Assembly (NCBI GenBank): GCA_963969395.1
Contig: OZ017798.1
Location: 10,780,173 to 10,844,172 of the forward strand
DNA length: 64,000 nt
Direction of reading: 5' to 3'
Source: Pseudoscleropodium purum
Lineage: Eukaryota > Streptophyta > Bryopsida > Hypnales > Brachytheciaceae
In this document: positions 36,784 to 49,524 of the stretch, one piece after another
How positions within the stretch are numbered: position 1 is the stretch's first letter
Layout of the letters: each line of letters starts with the position of its first letter
Made by a program: the position numbers and the translations under genes
The notes under the pieces: model-generated
The model's input: only the letters and a program-made list of their open reading frames with translations
The model's database searches: none
What the model was told of the DNA's origin: nothing

Positions 36784-37346
36784 CTACCTTTGTTCCAAAA
36801 TAATCTTCTTGTTGGATAAAATGATCTAGATTAGGGCTAAAAATAACATTTTTCAGACCCATTTTGCACTCTAAGTGGAGTCCAATGATGCGTTCTCATT
36901 GTCCTACAAACTTTGAGTTTTAGAACCCTTTTCAAAGTAGTTTTGGAGTATTGAAAAGTAGAATTTTTGGGGCATTTTCAAAGAGCACCAATGGGCACTT
37001 AATTGTTGAATATGCAGTCAACATTTTGTGGGCACTTAGTATAAACCTAAGACCATGTGTGGACCTATTTCTATCTTTTATAGCTTCATCTCCTTCAATC
37101 ATGCAATAGTCAAAAAGATGAATAAAATAAGAATGAATAGTGTTGATTAACTCCTTCAATCATTTCATTTGTCTTTCGATTGATGATTGCACAAATAGAG
37201 GAGAAACTATAACTCAAAGTTGTTTTATTGGTCCTAAATAGCAATCTTAAGTTAAGTTTGACCAATTTGCAATCTACAAAGTGCAACATGAAGATCATTT
37301 TGGGACAAAAATTAAGGACAACAAGATCATTTTGGGACAAAGGAAG
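36784..37346. mobile_element. Mariner/Stowaway-like MITE, copy 1 (degraded ends)
   Basis: About 563 bases homologous end to end with 47881-48440. The left terminus CTACCTTTGTTCCAAAATAA and the reverse complement of the right terminus, CTTCCTTTGTCCCAAAATGA, are variants of the plant mariner-type terminus. Shared interior words include TCATCTCCTTCAATCATGCA and ATTGCACAAATAGAGGA. It encodes no transposase and is more diverged at its ends than copy 2. Confidence 0.82.
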
Positions 37347-38403
37347 TATAATTTATGGCATGATGTGGAATTTAGGAAACATTATGGATCTTGGGTCATA
37401 GAGACATTAGGACAATGTGAGACTTGCCTTCTTCCTAAAAGTTGATGGTTGAAAACATGTTTTGGCATTTCAATGTGAATTGTTTGACCCATGCTTTAGA
37501 TTGTTTGTTTGAAATTTGGTAATTTTAAGAATTTTATTGGTCTTAGAATAATTTTGTAAACTTTTCAAACACTCCTTTCTTAAGGTGATAGATTATAAAT
37601 TTATAATCTAACATATTTTTGAATTTTTGAATGGAAATTTAGGCTTTTCATCAAGACTAATTACTTAAAGTACACTAATTCATCATATTAGTGAGGGCAT
37701 AAAATTAGTCACTACAAAATCTAATTTTTAATATGGAAACTAGTTCAATACAATAAAACTTTAACTTCCACTAATTTGGAATAGTGTGACTTTGATAAAT
37801 TGGAATGGTGTGACTTTGGTAAATTTGCATAGTCCAATGTCAGAAAAAAAATGAATAAAAAAAATTTCATTGTGATTCTCTTTCATTTGCTAACATACTC
37901 GTCTAAAATTTGAACCATACCCTCACTAAGAAAGTGGGATCAGAACAAGTGTTTGCTTTACGTGAGGATACGTCAGTACCCCCACTAAATTTCATTTTCA
38001 AATGTTTTTGAAAAATATGCCAACTGCCAATTACAAAACTTTAAACACACACATCACCGATTAAGACAAGAAACTTTTTCTTCTTCTCAAATATAGGTTT
38101 TCAAATTTCAAGTATACTTCATTTCTTGCACACACAAAGGTACCGCAACTCTCTCCATTTAACTACCTACGTGGCTACGTTAGTTGTGAGAGAACAATCT
38201 TCCTTAGACCAAGGAATTGCATACAAAATGAACAATTACAGGTCATGCGGTTATTGTATGTCAAAAAAGAAGCCCTTCCAATATATAGGGCATCCCCTGC
38301 AAAGAGTATTTTGACGCAAGAGACAGGCATCAAATTAGGATCATGCCATGGACGGTGCATAGATCCCCCAAGAATCAGTTGGAGATCAGGTCCTAACAAT
38401 TAC
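37347..38403. other. Intergenic DNA including the 3' UTR of the minus-strand dehydrogenase gene
   Basis: The segment just left of 38404 (roughly 38100-38403) is less AT-rich and is probably the 3' UTR of the dehydrogenase gene. The small plus-strand frame at 38126-38314 has no family resemblance. The rest is AT-rich. Confidence 0.45.
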
Positions 38404-41400
38404 CTACGCTGAGATTTTTTGTGGTAATGTGAGGTTGTTTAGTCTCTCCAAAGCTTTGATTAAGCTTTGTGTGCCGAGGTTACCATCATCATGTGCCTTC
38501 AAGGACACATACAGCTGCTGTGCCTGCACAGGTTCAACAGATTTAAGAACGTGATAGAATTTGAACTTGATAGTGCAGAATTGCAGATACAACCGGAGGT
38601 TCCAGAAGCGATTGATGTCAACTATGCAATCAAAGAAAAACAGAAATGGATTGGAAGGCTTACAAGTGCTAGCCCTGGTAAAGCAAGACCCATTTGCTTG
38701 CATTCCTCTAATGCGATACCTAAATCCTTCACGAAATGGTTCACATAAAAGCCTGTATGCAAAGACGACACAGAAATGGCAAAACAAAGATTATACATAA
38801 GGTAGAGGGCATCAAAATCATTAGAAACTTGATCCTTTCTCCGAAAATGATCGACCAATTATTACACATTACCAACAGCATTTCATATATTCATAGAAGT
38901 GGTTGGACTTCTTGGTGTAAAGATGACTCGGCTGAACGGCTATGACCATTAATCGATGAATGGAGAGAGGGTCTTCCACTGTCACTTGCAGTGGTCTACC
39001 ATCTGTCTTTGAATTGCAGAAGAATTTTTTTCGTACGGTAGTGATAAAAATTTGACTTCAACAAATTTGCCCAAAAGATCTCTCCACGGCTCTATAGCAA
39101 TCTCCAAAATATTACACAAGCTCAAAGAGACGCACATAGTATACTCTACCTGACTGCCTTGAAGCATCAAAATGAGGATTAAATTGCAAAATGGAGAGGT
39201 CGAGGTATAAATGAAAAAGAGAGGCGCGTCCAAAGTAATGAGAGTTCAAACGGAATATAATGTCGACCTGGAGCAAAATCGCGGTCCTGAATGCGACCAG
39301 CATACAACTCCAAGGATTTTGATCCAGCTGCACCCCCAGCTATTGCTTGCAAATACCTAAATCAAAAGGCAAAGTAGAAAATTTAGAGAAATGATATATC
39401 TTGGATTTCTTTGTGCACTCAGCAGTTCCAACCTAATGGCTTTCGAGCGATGCAGTTATAGGGTCTAGTCAGCACAGAAGGAAAATGGATTGATGCCCTT
39501 GAGCGAAAGCACTGCTATATCATAATTATCGAGGCTCTGTAAATGGTGAGACTGTTACTTACGTGGTCACATCCAAACCAGCTTTATGTGCATACAGCAT
39601 CCCCTGCCAGAATCAGGTTCATCAGATTAGTAATCATTTACAACCCAAGGGCCTTTGCCCCATCTTTTGTTATCATACTCATTAACTGAACTTTTCTGTA
39701 GAAGTAGTTCCGATCTTATGAATTATTATTACAGATTCCATGTCCGAGATCATTCAGTGGCCAAGTTTGCCATAATCACCATGGTTTCTGAAGTTGAGGC
39801 TAACCAGGCCTTGCTCAGAAATAGCTACCGAATGACTTAGAGAATAAAGGCGTCTCCAGAAAATGAAATTCACAGACGACTCTTCAACGAAGACTCGAGT
39901 TGATGAACGATAGAAAAGTATTCTTTTTGAAAGTCAGTGGTACTGCTGACATGAAATATACTTAGTTGATGAATGGTAAACATATGTTATCTTTCAGTCA
40001 AGCGGGAAAATCATTTACCTCCACTAAGCCCACCATTGTAGACGCAATAGTAACCTGAAAATGAGAATTCAAAACAACAAGAAATCAAACATCTGATACC
40101 AAGAATGCCTCGACCCAAAGATTATGGACTGCAGAAAGAGACGCAGAATGATCGAAGAGAGCGATCATAACTTACCTGATTGGCAAGTTTGCAGCTTTGT
40201 CCACTCCCTGCAGGGCCCATGTATGTTACAGAACCCATGCATTTAAACAGTGGTGCCAACACGCTAACCTGCAAAATCGAATATAGGACTCAATCAAATC
40301 AAAAGCGTCCTGCGTCATCGGCTTAGGAATCTTGTTTGCAAAGAACTGAAGTCAAAGTAGACACGAATATAGATTCCTGTTTTGTCGCATGGAATGGGTA
40401 GCGCACGGCTCTTCTTCAAATAGCCTCATCAGAGGAAAAACAGTAGAAGTGTCTTACTAAATGAGACAGACTAATAATTTCGAATCTGAGAACACCATAC
40501 ACTAATATCAATTACCGTATCTTGTTGACCTCCAGCCATAATTGCAAGAGTCCCTGTTTTAGCTCCTTTATCTCCCCCTGACACAGGTGCATCAACTGCA
40601 TCACACCCTCTGTCGCACAAACCATCAGTTAACGTAGCCCAGTACATCAAGTGAGGTACAGTTTGAAAAAATACTAAAATGCAAGAATTTATCTCCAGTA
40701 ATTGAGCAGACTTACTTCTGTTGAGCGACAGCGAAGATCTCACGAGCCAGAGATGGCTCACTTGTCGTCATGTCAACCACCTGACAACATTGGACCAGAA
40801 TTCACTTAGGCATTGCAAACAGCAGAGCTCACAGGCTTCTGCCCTGCTGCCTCGTAGATTGCTACAATGTCAGTAATCAGGAGTATAAGTGCACCTAGAA
40901 CTCAAAAACTCCTCGAGCATCATAGTTCTTGTTAGGTGATATACGTACAATTCCACCTGGACGAAGACTTTGCAAAATTCCGTTCTCTCCCAGAATCACT
41001 TCCAGCACATCAGCTGGATATCTGTCAACCCCCAAAGTTGGTGTCTCGTCACAACATGGTAGAGAGTAAAGTAGAAACCGCATAATACAAATAATTCACT
41101 ATATCAAAAATAGAGAAACATAACAATAAAACAACTCACCCCACGATTGTGAAGACTATATCGCTATTTTTAGCAACAGCACTTGGGGAGTCTGCCATTA
41201 CTGCACCCTTCTTACATAGTCCCTCAGCTTTACTGCTTTCAAAGTACATGAACCAAGCACAAGAGATCAGAACCTAGCTCCAATGCTGTCCAAATATTTC
41301 AAGCATATATCTGCAAGACTCCAGTTAGACAAGGTTACAAAGTACCTCATCAGGATATACATAGGACCAGAAAGGTTTTCTGCAAGCGTCACTACATTCA

Positions 41401-42338
41401 TAATTCAAATCTGAAATTGAAAAAAAATAGGGTGAAATTCCAAAACTTCCGATCTCACCTGGCAGTGCGATTGAAAACGGTAAGAGAGAAGCCAGCGTCC
41501 AGAATGTGACCACACATGGCTTGTCCCATCACTCCTGTGCCTATCCATCTGCGCCACACGCCCCAATGATCACAATTTGGAAGCCCCCCATTCACTAAAC
41601 TTGCAATTGGAATTAAATCAACTAAAACAGTCCGATTTTTCTCAAATCCTGCTTGGCATTCCCTTTTTTGTATCACCTTCAAAAAAGTTGTAAAAAGCCA
41701 TATATAATAGATCATGTAAGTTTCATTCGATGCTCAACAGAAATTTAGGGGTTCACCGAAGTCTACTCGGTCACAAAGACATGAGACAATTGTAATCAAG
41801 GTGATATTTTACCCGACTTTTGTTCGACCAGCAGCAACCCCTTTCTCAATGTGCGCCATATCCAGATTCACCGCTGTCGCAGTCTCAGTCCTATAACCTG
41901 AAACTCAACTAACGAAGCTTCAATTCACTAAAACATAATTCCAATCAATGCACAGCACTCAGCAGTACCAATCACCTAAACCACCACCACAACCACCACC
42001 ACACACCCCACAAAGCTCAAAACCAGCACTTCTAAATCACGCCCCAAAATTGACCAATTCATCAGTTTTTAAAAACCCCAAAGACATTCGAGATGACCCT
42101 AACGCAACCGCACAATTGAATTAACACGATCCGAACTTTGGTTTCAAATTCAAATTGGAACGCCCAACAAAGTTCAAATTCGCCAGCTAGTGTCACCTGC
42201 GGAACAAGAAACTGGGGCAGAGTGAATGTAACGGCGACGGATTAACGAGCAGAATTGGAATTCAGAGCAAGAGATGCGAGAGTGGTGAGAAAGAAGACGC
42301 AGTCTCGCAGATGAGCATCGCAACAAAAAGCTGGCCAT
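38404..42338 (-). CDS. Mitochondrial 3-hydroxyisobutyrate dehydrogenase-like protein, 13 exons, 369 aa
   Basis: Exons from the start codon are 42338-42197, 41897-41813, 41548-41459, 41232-41140, 41021-40949, 40780-40716, 40609-40516, 40268-40176, 40054-40019, 39603-39563, 39356-39268, 38752-38664 and 38523-38404. All are GT-AG, phases agree, and the total is 1110 nt. Residues 1-45 are Arg/Ser/Leu-rich without acidic residues until 26, as in a mitochondrial presequence. The NAD(P)-binding motif is GWIGTGVMG (about 76-84), the substrate motif [14 protein letters not shown] (about 189), and the catalytic lysine lies in CKLANQ (K241). The C-terminal dimerisation part includes [12 protein letters not shown] and [18 protein letters not shown]. 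It matches the plant HIBADH-like 1 group (Arabidopsis At4g29120 type) of the beta-hydroxyacid dehydrogenase family better than true HIBADH. The family oxidises 3-hydroxyisobutyrate or related acids with NAD(P); the substrate here is inferred. Confidence 0.94.
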
Positions 42339-43756
42339 GGCGAGCTCTTCTATTGCTTGAAGCGCAGCGTCTTGGTGCCGGACATTTGTCGCAGGAACCG
42401 TTCAAGACAAGGCTTATACCTAGTTCCCCTCGGGTACCACCATCACGACGGGCATCTATCCAATAAAGTGCGTAGTGTCTCGACCCCGGTCACGAATTCA
42501 TCCTTTTGGATGATCACATATTCATTCTTGCACGCTTTCATCCAATCATTATAAGCACTCTCGTTTATAATCTGGTTTAAAATCTAGTTATGGAAAATTA
42601 AAGGAAATATTATGTTTCTATCTTTCTATTAAATTAGGTTGTTTGTTTGTTTGTTTGTCACGTTGAAATCTCCCAGACTATGTGTCTCCCATTCACGTTT
42701 GTTTGATATCGTTGGAAAGCCCTCGGCAAGTAGGGGTGCACGGGCTTGGTTTCGTGGCATTCCAACTTAGGGTGTGAAATTTATTGAATTTTGAAGTATT
42801 TATGAATTTTCATAAATTAATTTTTTTTAAATTCTTTTGTTTTGACTATGGCAACAGCACAGGGCACACTAGTATCTATTACATAAGTGGTGCACAATGA
42901 AATGATTCACTATCACGAATTCATCCTTTTTAATGGTCATGTATTTGTCCTAGAAAATTTTCATTGAATCTAATTCTAAAAAATATATGTTTGTAAAGCA
43001 ACACATATTTGGTTGCAAATGTAATATTGTCAATATTTTTAGTGCACAAAGATTTGACTCATTGTCACAATTTTATGAATTTGGATGGTCACATATTAAT
43101 CCTTGAACATTTTTATTCAAAAATTGGAAGCACTCTTCACTTCAAAATCCAAGTTTGAGCAAACTTAAGATAATACTATATTTCTTATACAATAAGGATG
43201 TTGCAATGGTTACAATGGTTGTACTACTAATATTATATTTAGTGTAAAGTGTCACAACTTATTGTCACAATTTCATCAATTTGGATGGTTATGTATTCAT
43301 CCTTACTTATGGCCATCCAAATTGATTAAAAAGCAATCTTGAGTTTAAAATCCAATTCAATCTTATAAACTGAAGAAAATATTATACAACCACTGTTGTT
43401 GCAAATATTGCAGTGGTTGTATCACTAGTGCATTCTTATACACATTTCTTTTTTGGAAAAAATTCTTAAATTGCTTTGGAAAATGGATGCGATTGATAAC
43501 CTAATACATTGTACATTAATCCCTAAAGTTCTAAGGCCTTTTTTCATCAAAAAACATTCAAAACTACCATTTCTATTGCAAGTAGAAAAAACAATTTTTT
43601 TATTTTGCATATTCAAACTAAGGATCTTGCAGAAGACTAATATAAGAATGTTTGAATTCTTGATTTAAGTTGTTTTCATAATCTTAGATTGTATAGATTG
43701 CAAGATATTTGCGTTTAAAGTGAAGATATTAGGTTTTTTGCACCTTGCAACACTAG
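42339..43756. other. Dehydrogenase promoter side and AT-rich intergenic DNA
   Basis: The first ~450 bases right of 42338 are the likely promoter and leader of the minus-strand gene; no TATA box was assigned. A GTTT microsatellite lies at about 42646-42657. No gene is seen in the remainder. Confidence 0.45.
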
Positions 43757-44440
43757 ATTAGAAGACTTTGAATCTTTTTGAGATGAAATTTTTGCACTAC
43801 AAATTTTTAATTCCCAATTTTGAGTGTTGAAGAATTTGTTTTGAAAGCTGTGAAAAAAATTCAAAAAACAAGATCTTGATTTTCATTTTGAAAAAAAAAC
43901 ATTAAGTAGAAGTAAATGCAAGATAGAAACATAGAATGAAAATAAAAAATTTTAGTATCTCTAATCTAGAATTGAAATACATTGTCTCTAATGGTAAAAT
44001 TGTTCTAGTAAGAAAATTGAACATCATAGAACTTTTTTTTTAAATTGTGAAAATTGAGTTCAAAAATAAATCTAATCAAGTTCTTTCCTCAAGAAGATGC
44101 AATGATTGCCCACAATAGAAGAAGCTCTACAACTTTCACATTGCTAGTCCAAATAGAATGAATCACAACAATCTATATGAAAAAATTTATAATCTAGGTG
44201 AAATAAAAAAGAATTCAAGTTATTTTAAGTTTTTGTGGGATTTTTTGGCTCCCCTGTAAATGGTTTTCTTGAACTTAGGGTGGTATAACTTCTACTCTCA
44301 AACACCAATTGAAATATAAATTATATTTTGAAAAAACTAGTTTATTATTCTATCATCTAAAAAGAATTCAAGAAATTATGTCAAAAAATTGAAATCATAG
44401 GATCTTATTTGAACCTTTGAGTGTACCCTAAGGGGATTCT
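43757..44440. repeat. ~0.7-kb dispersed repeat, copy 2
   Basis: Homologous in the same orientation to 7911-8592, with shared ordered words (AGACTTTGAAT, TTGATTTTCATT, AAGTAGAAGTA, ATGATTGCCCA, CAATTGAAATATAAATTAT, CCCTAAGGGGA). Many substitutions and small indels separate the two copies, so they are old. No coding capacity was seen. Confidence 0.7.
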
Positions 44441-47077
44441 TGGGATTTTAGTAGCTTTCTCTTAAAAGCCTTGGTGGCCACCAAATGGATTATGCATGTC
44501 TTCAAGAAATTGTATAAATGAAGTACATCCAAGAATGTTGAAAAATCAATTTTTTGTTTATTCTTTAGCAAAGTACATGACTAGTAGTGTGGAAAGTTGG
44601 AGCTCTTGATTAGACAAGGTTTTGAATCATCTCGTGTAGGGATGGGAAGAAAACAAAAATTTGCAAAAATGATCGTATGTCTAAATTCTTTTTAGCCAAT
44701 AATGTATTGCCCCTAAAAAGCTCCAAATTAACATTTATTTTTCTACTAGGGAATTTAAAGATTAAAACAATGGAATTCAAATGGCTAGTGATGTAAAACA
44801 TCATGGACAAATGAACATTTTTCTTAAAATCTAAAAAGATCCTATACATTTAACTTAGTTACAAAACTTGAAAAGAAAAACAAGAGAATAATTAGTCATG
44901 ATTTTACTATTTTGTGGTTAGAATTGTCTTATTTCAATATGGTTGTTAGAATTTTGATAAAAAGAATATAAATACATCAATTCATAAATTGGTTTTGATC
45001 AATAAGTCTTTATTATAAATTTTTATCAAAATTCATTCTAATTATAAATTTAAAAAAAAAAAAAATTCAAATATATTAATAAGTTATATAATATAAATAA
45101 ATAGTAAAAAAAATCCATCTTGTATATGGAAAATTTGAAATATATTAATATAATACTTGCAAGATGGATATTTTTTACTTATTCCCCATTACTAGAACTG
45201 TCACCATTGTTGCACTGTCTTGTATGTATTTGCTTCCATCTTTTAAAATAATCACAATAGAAGAAGCTAAGGTGATACTTCTTTTTTCAAAATGATGTAT
45301 CGTAGTACATTTATCTTTTATGGCTTGAAGCAATGTAATTATAACTAGCTATAGATAGTGCATATTTTGACGGCACTTTGTCATTATCAACTATCTAAAA
45401 ATTCTTGGGAAGGTTTTTGTTTTTCACCTTCATGAGCATAGAAAACATATCGGCAACCTATTCTAACTCTGCATGCTTGTAGCTGCCATCTAACTCTAGT
45501 GATGTGAAGGTTGTTAGTGAGTTGTGTAGTGGAAAGGCTTAAATTAATTGTAAAGTTAGGCTACTCACTAAAGAGAGTAAGATGAAAGTATCTTGTAATG
45601 CTCTGGAAAAATATGGGTTAGGGGATGCGGCAAAAATATTAAAGGTGGTAGCCATTCAAGACACATATTCCTCCACAATGCCCACATCTATGGGAATTGC
45701 TTGGGGAATTGCTACAACGAAAATTCAAAGGCCTACCCTCTTATTGTTATTTCTAGTTTGTATAACATATAAAGTAAAATAAAATGACTAGGGTTGTGGA
45801 CAAACCTAAAGAAGAGGCAATGATAATTAGAGAAAAAATCAAGCCCTAAAAAGGACTATGATTCCTGGACAAAAATAGAAAATAGGCCAAAAAAATTCAA
45901 TTTTTTTTACCAGCGAACTACAAGGCTTGATTAGTGTAGGACAATTCAATTCAATTATTTTCTAAATATTATGATTTTATTTAAATAAAATTAAAATTAA
46001 TACAAAACTACAAATTTTTCAGATCCGATGTGGCATGAGTGCAACCACGTCAGTTTGTCTTTTCCCAAATTATTATTTTTATTTTATTTTGTTTTATAAA
46101 TTAATATTTAATATTTAATATTTAATATTATATTTTTATTATATTTTTATAATTTTTTAATGCTGATTTTTGGCCATTGTTACTCACATGGTTGTGAGTT
46201 CCATTGATGGGAACTTCTCAAACGAAACCAGCCCCTTTAGGGACTGATTTTTTTCCTAACATTGGAGGAATTGATAGTTGAGGTGGCTCTTTGTTCTCCA
46301 TCACTGCTACTCGTGAACCATAATTTTTTCTTTTCCAATTTTGCAATTGTTGGTTGTGTTAGCAATGGATTTATTTGTACACAATTTCAAGAAAAGATAC
46401 ATATTATGCCGCACGTCATTGCAAGAAATACCTACCATTTTTGTCTGAAAAATGCCTATTCTAATGAGTATTGAGACTTTTTTTAAATAAAATAAAATTT
46501 GAATTTTTTTGTAAATTTGTAAAATTTCAAAATAATAAGTGTGTGAAAATTCAAGATAAAAGTTATGCACAAAAAACAACAATAGAAAATGCCCCCAAAT
46601 AGATACTTTGATGTATAAGTCTTAGGAAATATTAAAAAATAAAAAATTTAACTATAAATTTGACATTTTTCCTAATTTGAAGATGTTCCTTCTCGACCAT
46701 TTGCATCCTTGGAAAAAAAATTGTTTTCTACACTTGTACAAAAGTAGTGCACTTTGAGTACATGTAGACAATAGACACTTCAATATTTTTAGAAAATCTC
46801 TTTGTGAACTTATTCAATTTATTGAAAGTCCTTGTTTCCTAATTTTGACCTTCAAATTTATATTTTGGGATCAAAATAGTAGTACCCCCTGGAAAGAAAA
46901 TGGTGAAGGTAAACATCCAATTGAGAGGTGTTAAAAAATAATAAAATAATTAGAAAAAAAATCTAAAAAATACTCAATGTCTAAAACTACTATGTATGCC
47001 TTCACTTCAAATTTCATACAAAACCAACATACAACACAAAAATTATAAGTAAAAAAACACCCGTTTGAGACCAAGGG
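44441..47077. other. AT-rich intergenic DNA, no gene seen
   Basis: A 66-codon frame at 45582-45782 has no family resemblance. Runs of A/T such as 46090-46150 (repeated TTTAATATT) are simple sequence. Nothing else is supported. Confidence 0.5.
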
Positions 47078-47755
47078 GACAAAAAAAAGGATAGGTGTTC
47101 CTTGCAATGACTCCCACCCTAAAGTTCTTGTGGCATTTATATTGAACAAATGCCTCCATTGATTTGGTGAGATATTTTGTAAGATGGTCTCTACAACATT
47201 TGAGGCAAGGAAGACATTGTAAGAATTTCTCATCTAAACAAGCTATTAGTTTTATGTGTTGTATTGTGGCATTGCAACTCTACAAAGCCCAATTTGCAAT
47301 AATCTAGATAGAATCTATGAAAAGGGATGGAGGAAGAAGATATGAAAGGAAGATTGGAGGAGCCATCTTGATTGAGAATTACTTGAAGATGTGGAGTTCA
47401 TATTTGTAGTGGTTGTAGGTGCTTTTTAGCTATTTGTAGATGTTAGAAGGCAAGTAGTATATAGGGTTATCTAATTTTGGTTTTGGTAACTAATAGCCAC
47501 TTGAAATTGATGGCTATTAGTAAATTAAAGTATGTTGAGCAAAAAATTAGTTGGAAAAATTTAATTTTGGTTGACATTGCCTATTTGGCATTTGTCCACT
47601 TCAATTGCTTGTGACATGATCACTAGCCATGTATAGATTTGTGAAAGTTGGTTATGTATTATTAAACAAACAAAAAGTGGTTACATATTATTTGAAAGTG
47701 TTCATTGCACAAGCGAGGCTTTAAAATAGGAACACCTATCCTTTTTTTTTTGTCA
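47078..47755. mobile_element. 678-bp element with ~25-bp terminal inverted repeats
   Basis: GACAAAAAAAAGGATAGGTG followed by TTCCT at 47078-47102 is repeated as its reverse complement at 47728-47755 with one length change in the A run. The ends face outward as in a DNA transposon. No transposase frame occurs between them. A clear target duplication was not identified, so the superfamily is not assigned. Confidence 0.6.
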
Positions 47756-47880
47756 AACATAGCAACTACGAATTACTTGAAAAATTCTATGTAAAAATTC
47801 AAAAGCATAAAGTCATCAAAGCATGACCAAACTTATAAAATGCCTAGCTAGAGAGGACTACTCAAAACTCTTAAAACTTA

Positions 47881-48440
47881 CTCCCTCCGTCCCAAAATGA
47901 TCTTCTTTTTGAACAAAATGTTCCAAATTAAGGCTAAAAATAATATTTTTAAGACCCATTTTGAGCTCTAAGTAGAGTTTGATGCACTCTTATTGTCCTA
48001 CAAACTTTGAGTTTCAGAGCCCTTTTCAAAGTGTAGTTTGAATTTATTGAAAATAGAATTTTGGAGGCATTTTCAAAGAGCACCAATGGACACTTAATTG
48101 TTTAATATGTGGTCAATATTTTTTAGGCACTAAGCCTAAGACCGCGTGTAAACCTATTTTCTATCTTTTAAAGCTTCATCTCCTTCAATCATGCAATAGT
48201 CAAAAAGATGCAAAAAATAAGAACAAACAATGTTGATTATCACCTTCGATCATTTCATTTGTCTTTCAATTGATTATTGCACAAATAGAGGAAAAACTAT
48301 AATTCAAAGTTGTTTATAAAAGTCCTAAATAGCAATCAAAAGCCAAATTTGACCAATTTGCAATGTACAAAGTACAACAGGAAGATAATTTTGGGACAAA
48401 AAATTAACACCAACATGAAGATCGTTTGGGATGAAGGGAG
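47881..48440. mobile_element. Mariner/Stowaway-like MITE, copy 2 (intact ends)
   Basis: The element is flanked by TA at 47879-47880 and 48441-48442. Its left end CTCCCTCCGTCCCAAAATGA, with the right end reading inward CTCCCTTCATCCCAAACGAT, is the well-known plant Tc1/mariner-type terminus. The length of 560 bases is long for a Stowaway MITE but it encodes no transposase. A diverged copy lies at 36784-37346 in the same orientation. Confidence 0.88.
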
Positions 48441-48442
48441 TA

Positions 48443-49234
48443 ATAATTATGGACTCTATACAAAATAGACTCCATTTATACTTAGTAACAAAGACAAAGA
48501 TTTAAAGACTTTCACTACCCAATCACTAAGTTTTTAAATTGCACAATGAAAATCTCATTTTTTTATATGGATATTGAAAAGTCTTTGGTAGAGACAAAAA
48601 TATGCCTATAGTCCAATGCCTCACTATCCCTATCCACTCAAAAATGGCTATTACTCTTGGTCAATTGATTAGCCCCCCTTCTTTCCGCAAAAAATTAGCA
48701 GCCATTGATTGTTTTTGAAAAAAAACAAAACCCTTCCTTATTGTTGATCTTGAAAAATAAATTATATAGATAGTGGGATACAAATACAAGTATATGGATA
48801 TGGAATCAAATACATAGTATGGATATGGATATAGAAGATGGATACTAATACAAAGATAGATACATGAGACGGATACAAAAACCAATTAACCCATATCATT
48901 TGTTAAACAAGTTGATTTTGAAAAATACAAGACTAAAGGGGGGACTGAGATTTTCATATTATTTTTAGATCAAATTATTTTTCTAAACCCCCCCATGAAA
49001 AAAACTAAAATGAATTGGGGGTCTGAAAAATAATTTGATCTTAAAGTGGCACAATCTATCACCTATGCACTTAGAAGAGACAGTACTTGCTTGCCTAAAA
49101 ATATAACTTTGGCAAATGTAATTCTTCCTCTAACCTTGGGGCCACTTGGCTCATGATTGAAAAATATAATTTAATATATTAATTATCATAGACGATTTTA
49201 TTTTAGTATTAAAGTTTAATTGAAACCATCATTA
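48443..49234. other. AT-rich intergenic DNA, no gene seen
   Basis: A GGATA/GATAC-rich simple tract lies at about 48770-48880. Its minus-strand complement is open (Tyr/Ser/Ile-rich) but is only simple sequence. Nothing else is supported. Confidence 0.5.
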
Positions 49235-49524
49235 GAAGATTTTTGAGGCCTCTGGATGCCTACGGGTTATCACAGCTTGTGAACGTAGGAAACAGGTTCG
49301 ACGCAGCAGTCTGATGTGGCCAAGACCCTACTACGTCATTGACCAAAATTAATTAATTAATTTTATTAAAAAAAAATTGCATTTGGAGACTTTTATTATT
49401 ATTTTATTTATTTATTATCTTTATGAAAAAAAAAACTTTGACAACAAGTCGTTCCCCTCACTGCGAAGGAAGAGTTGCGAGGGAACAGGCCCGAAACAGG
49501 CTTCTGGACCCCCCAAAACTCTTC
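49235..49524. mobile_element. 290-bp PIF/Harbinger-type MITE, copy 2
   Basis: Same length and sequence order as the element at 31153-31442. Its ends are GAAGATTTTTGAGGCC and, inward from the right, GAAGAGTTTTGGGGGGTCC. It is flanked by TTA on the left and TAA on the right. Conserved interior blocks include GGATGCCTACG, GTTATCACA, TCTGATGTGGCC, CAGGCCCGAAACA and GTTCCCCTCA, with an A/T-rich centre that differs between copies. Confidence 0.85.

Noticed and set aside
48661..48885. Tyr/Ser/Ile-rich minus-strand frame
   Set aside because: It is the complement of a GGATA/GATAC simple-sequence tract.
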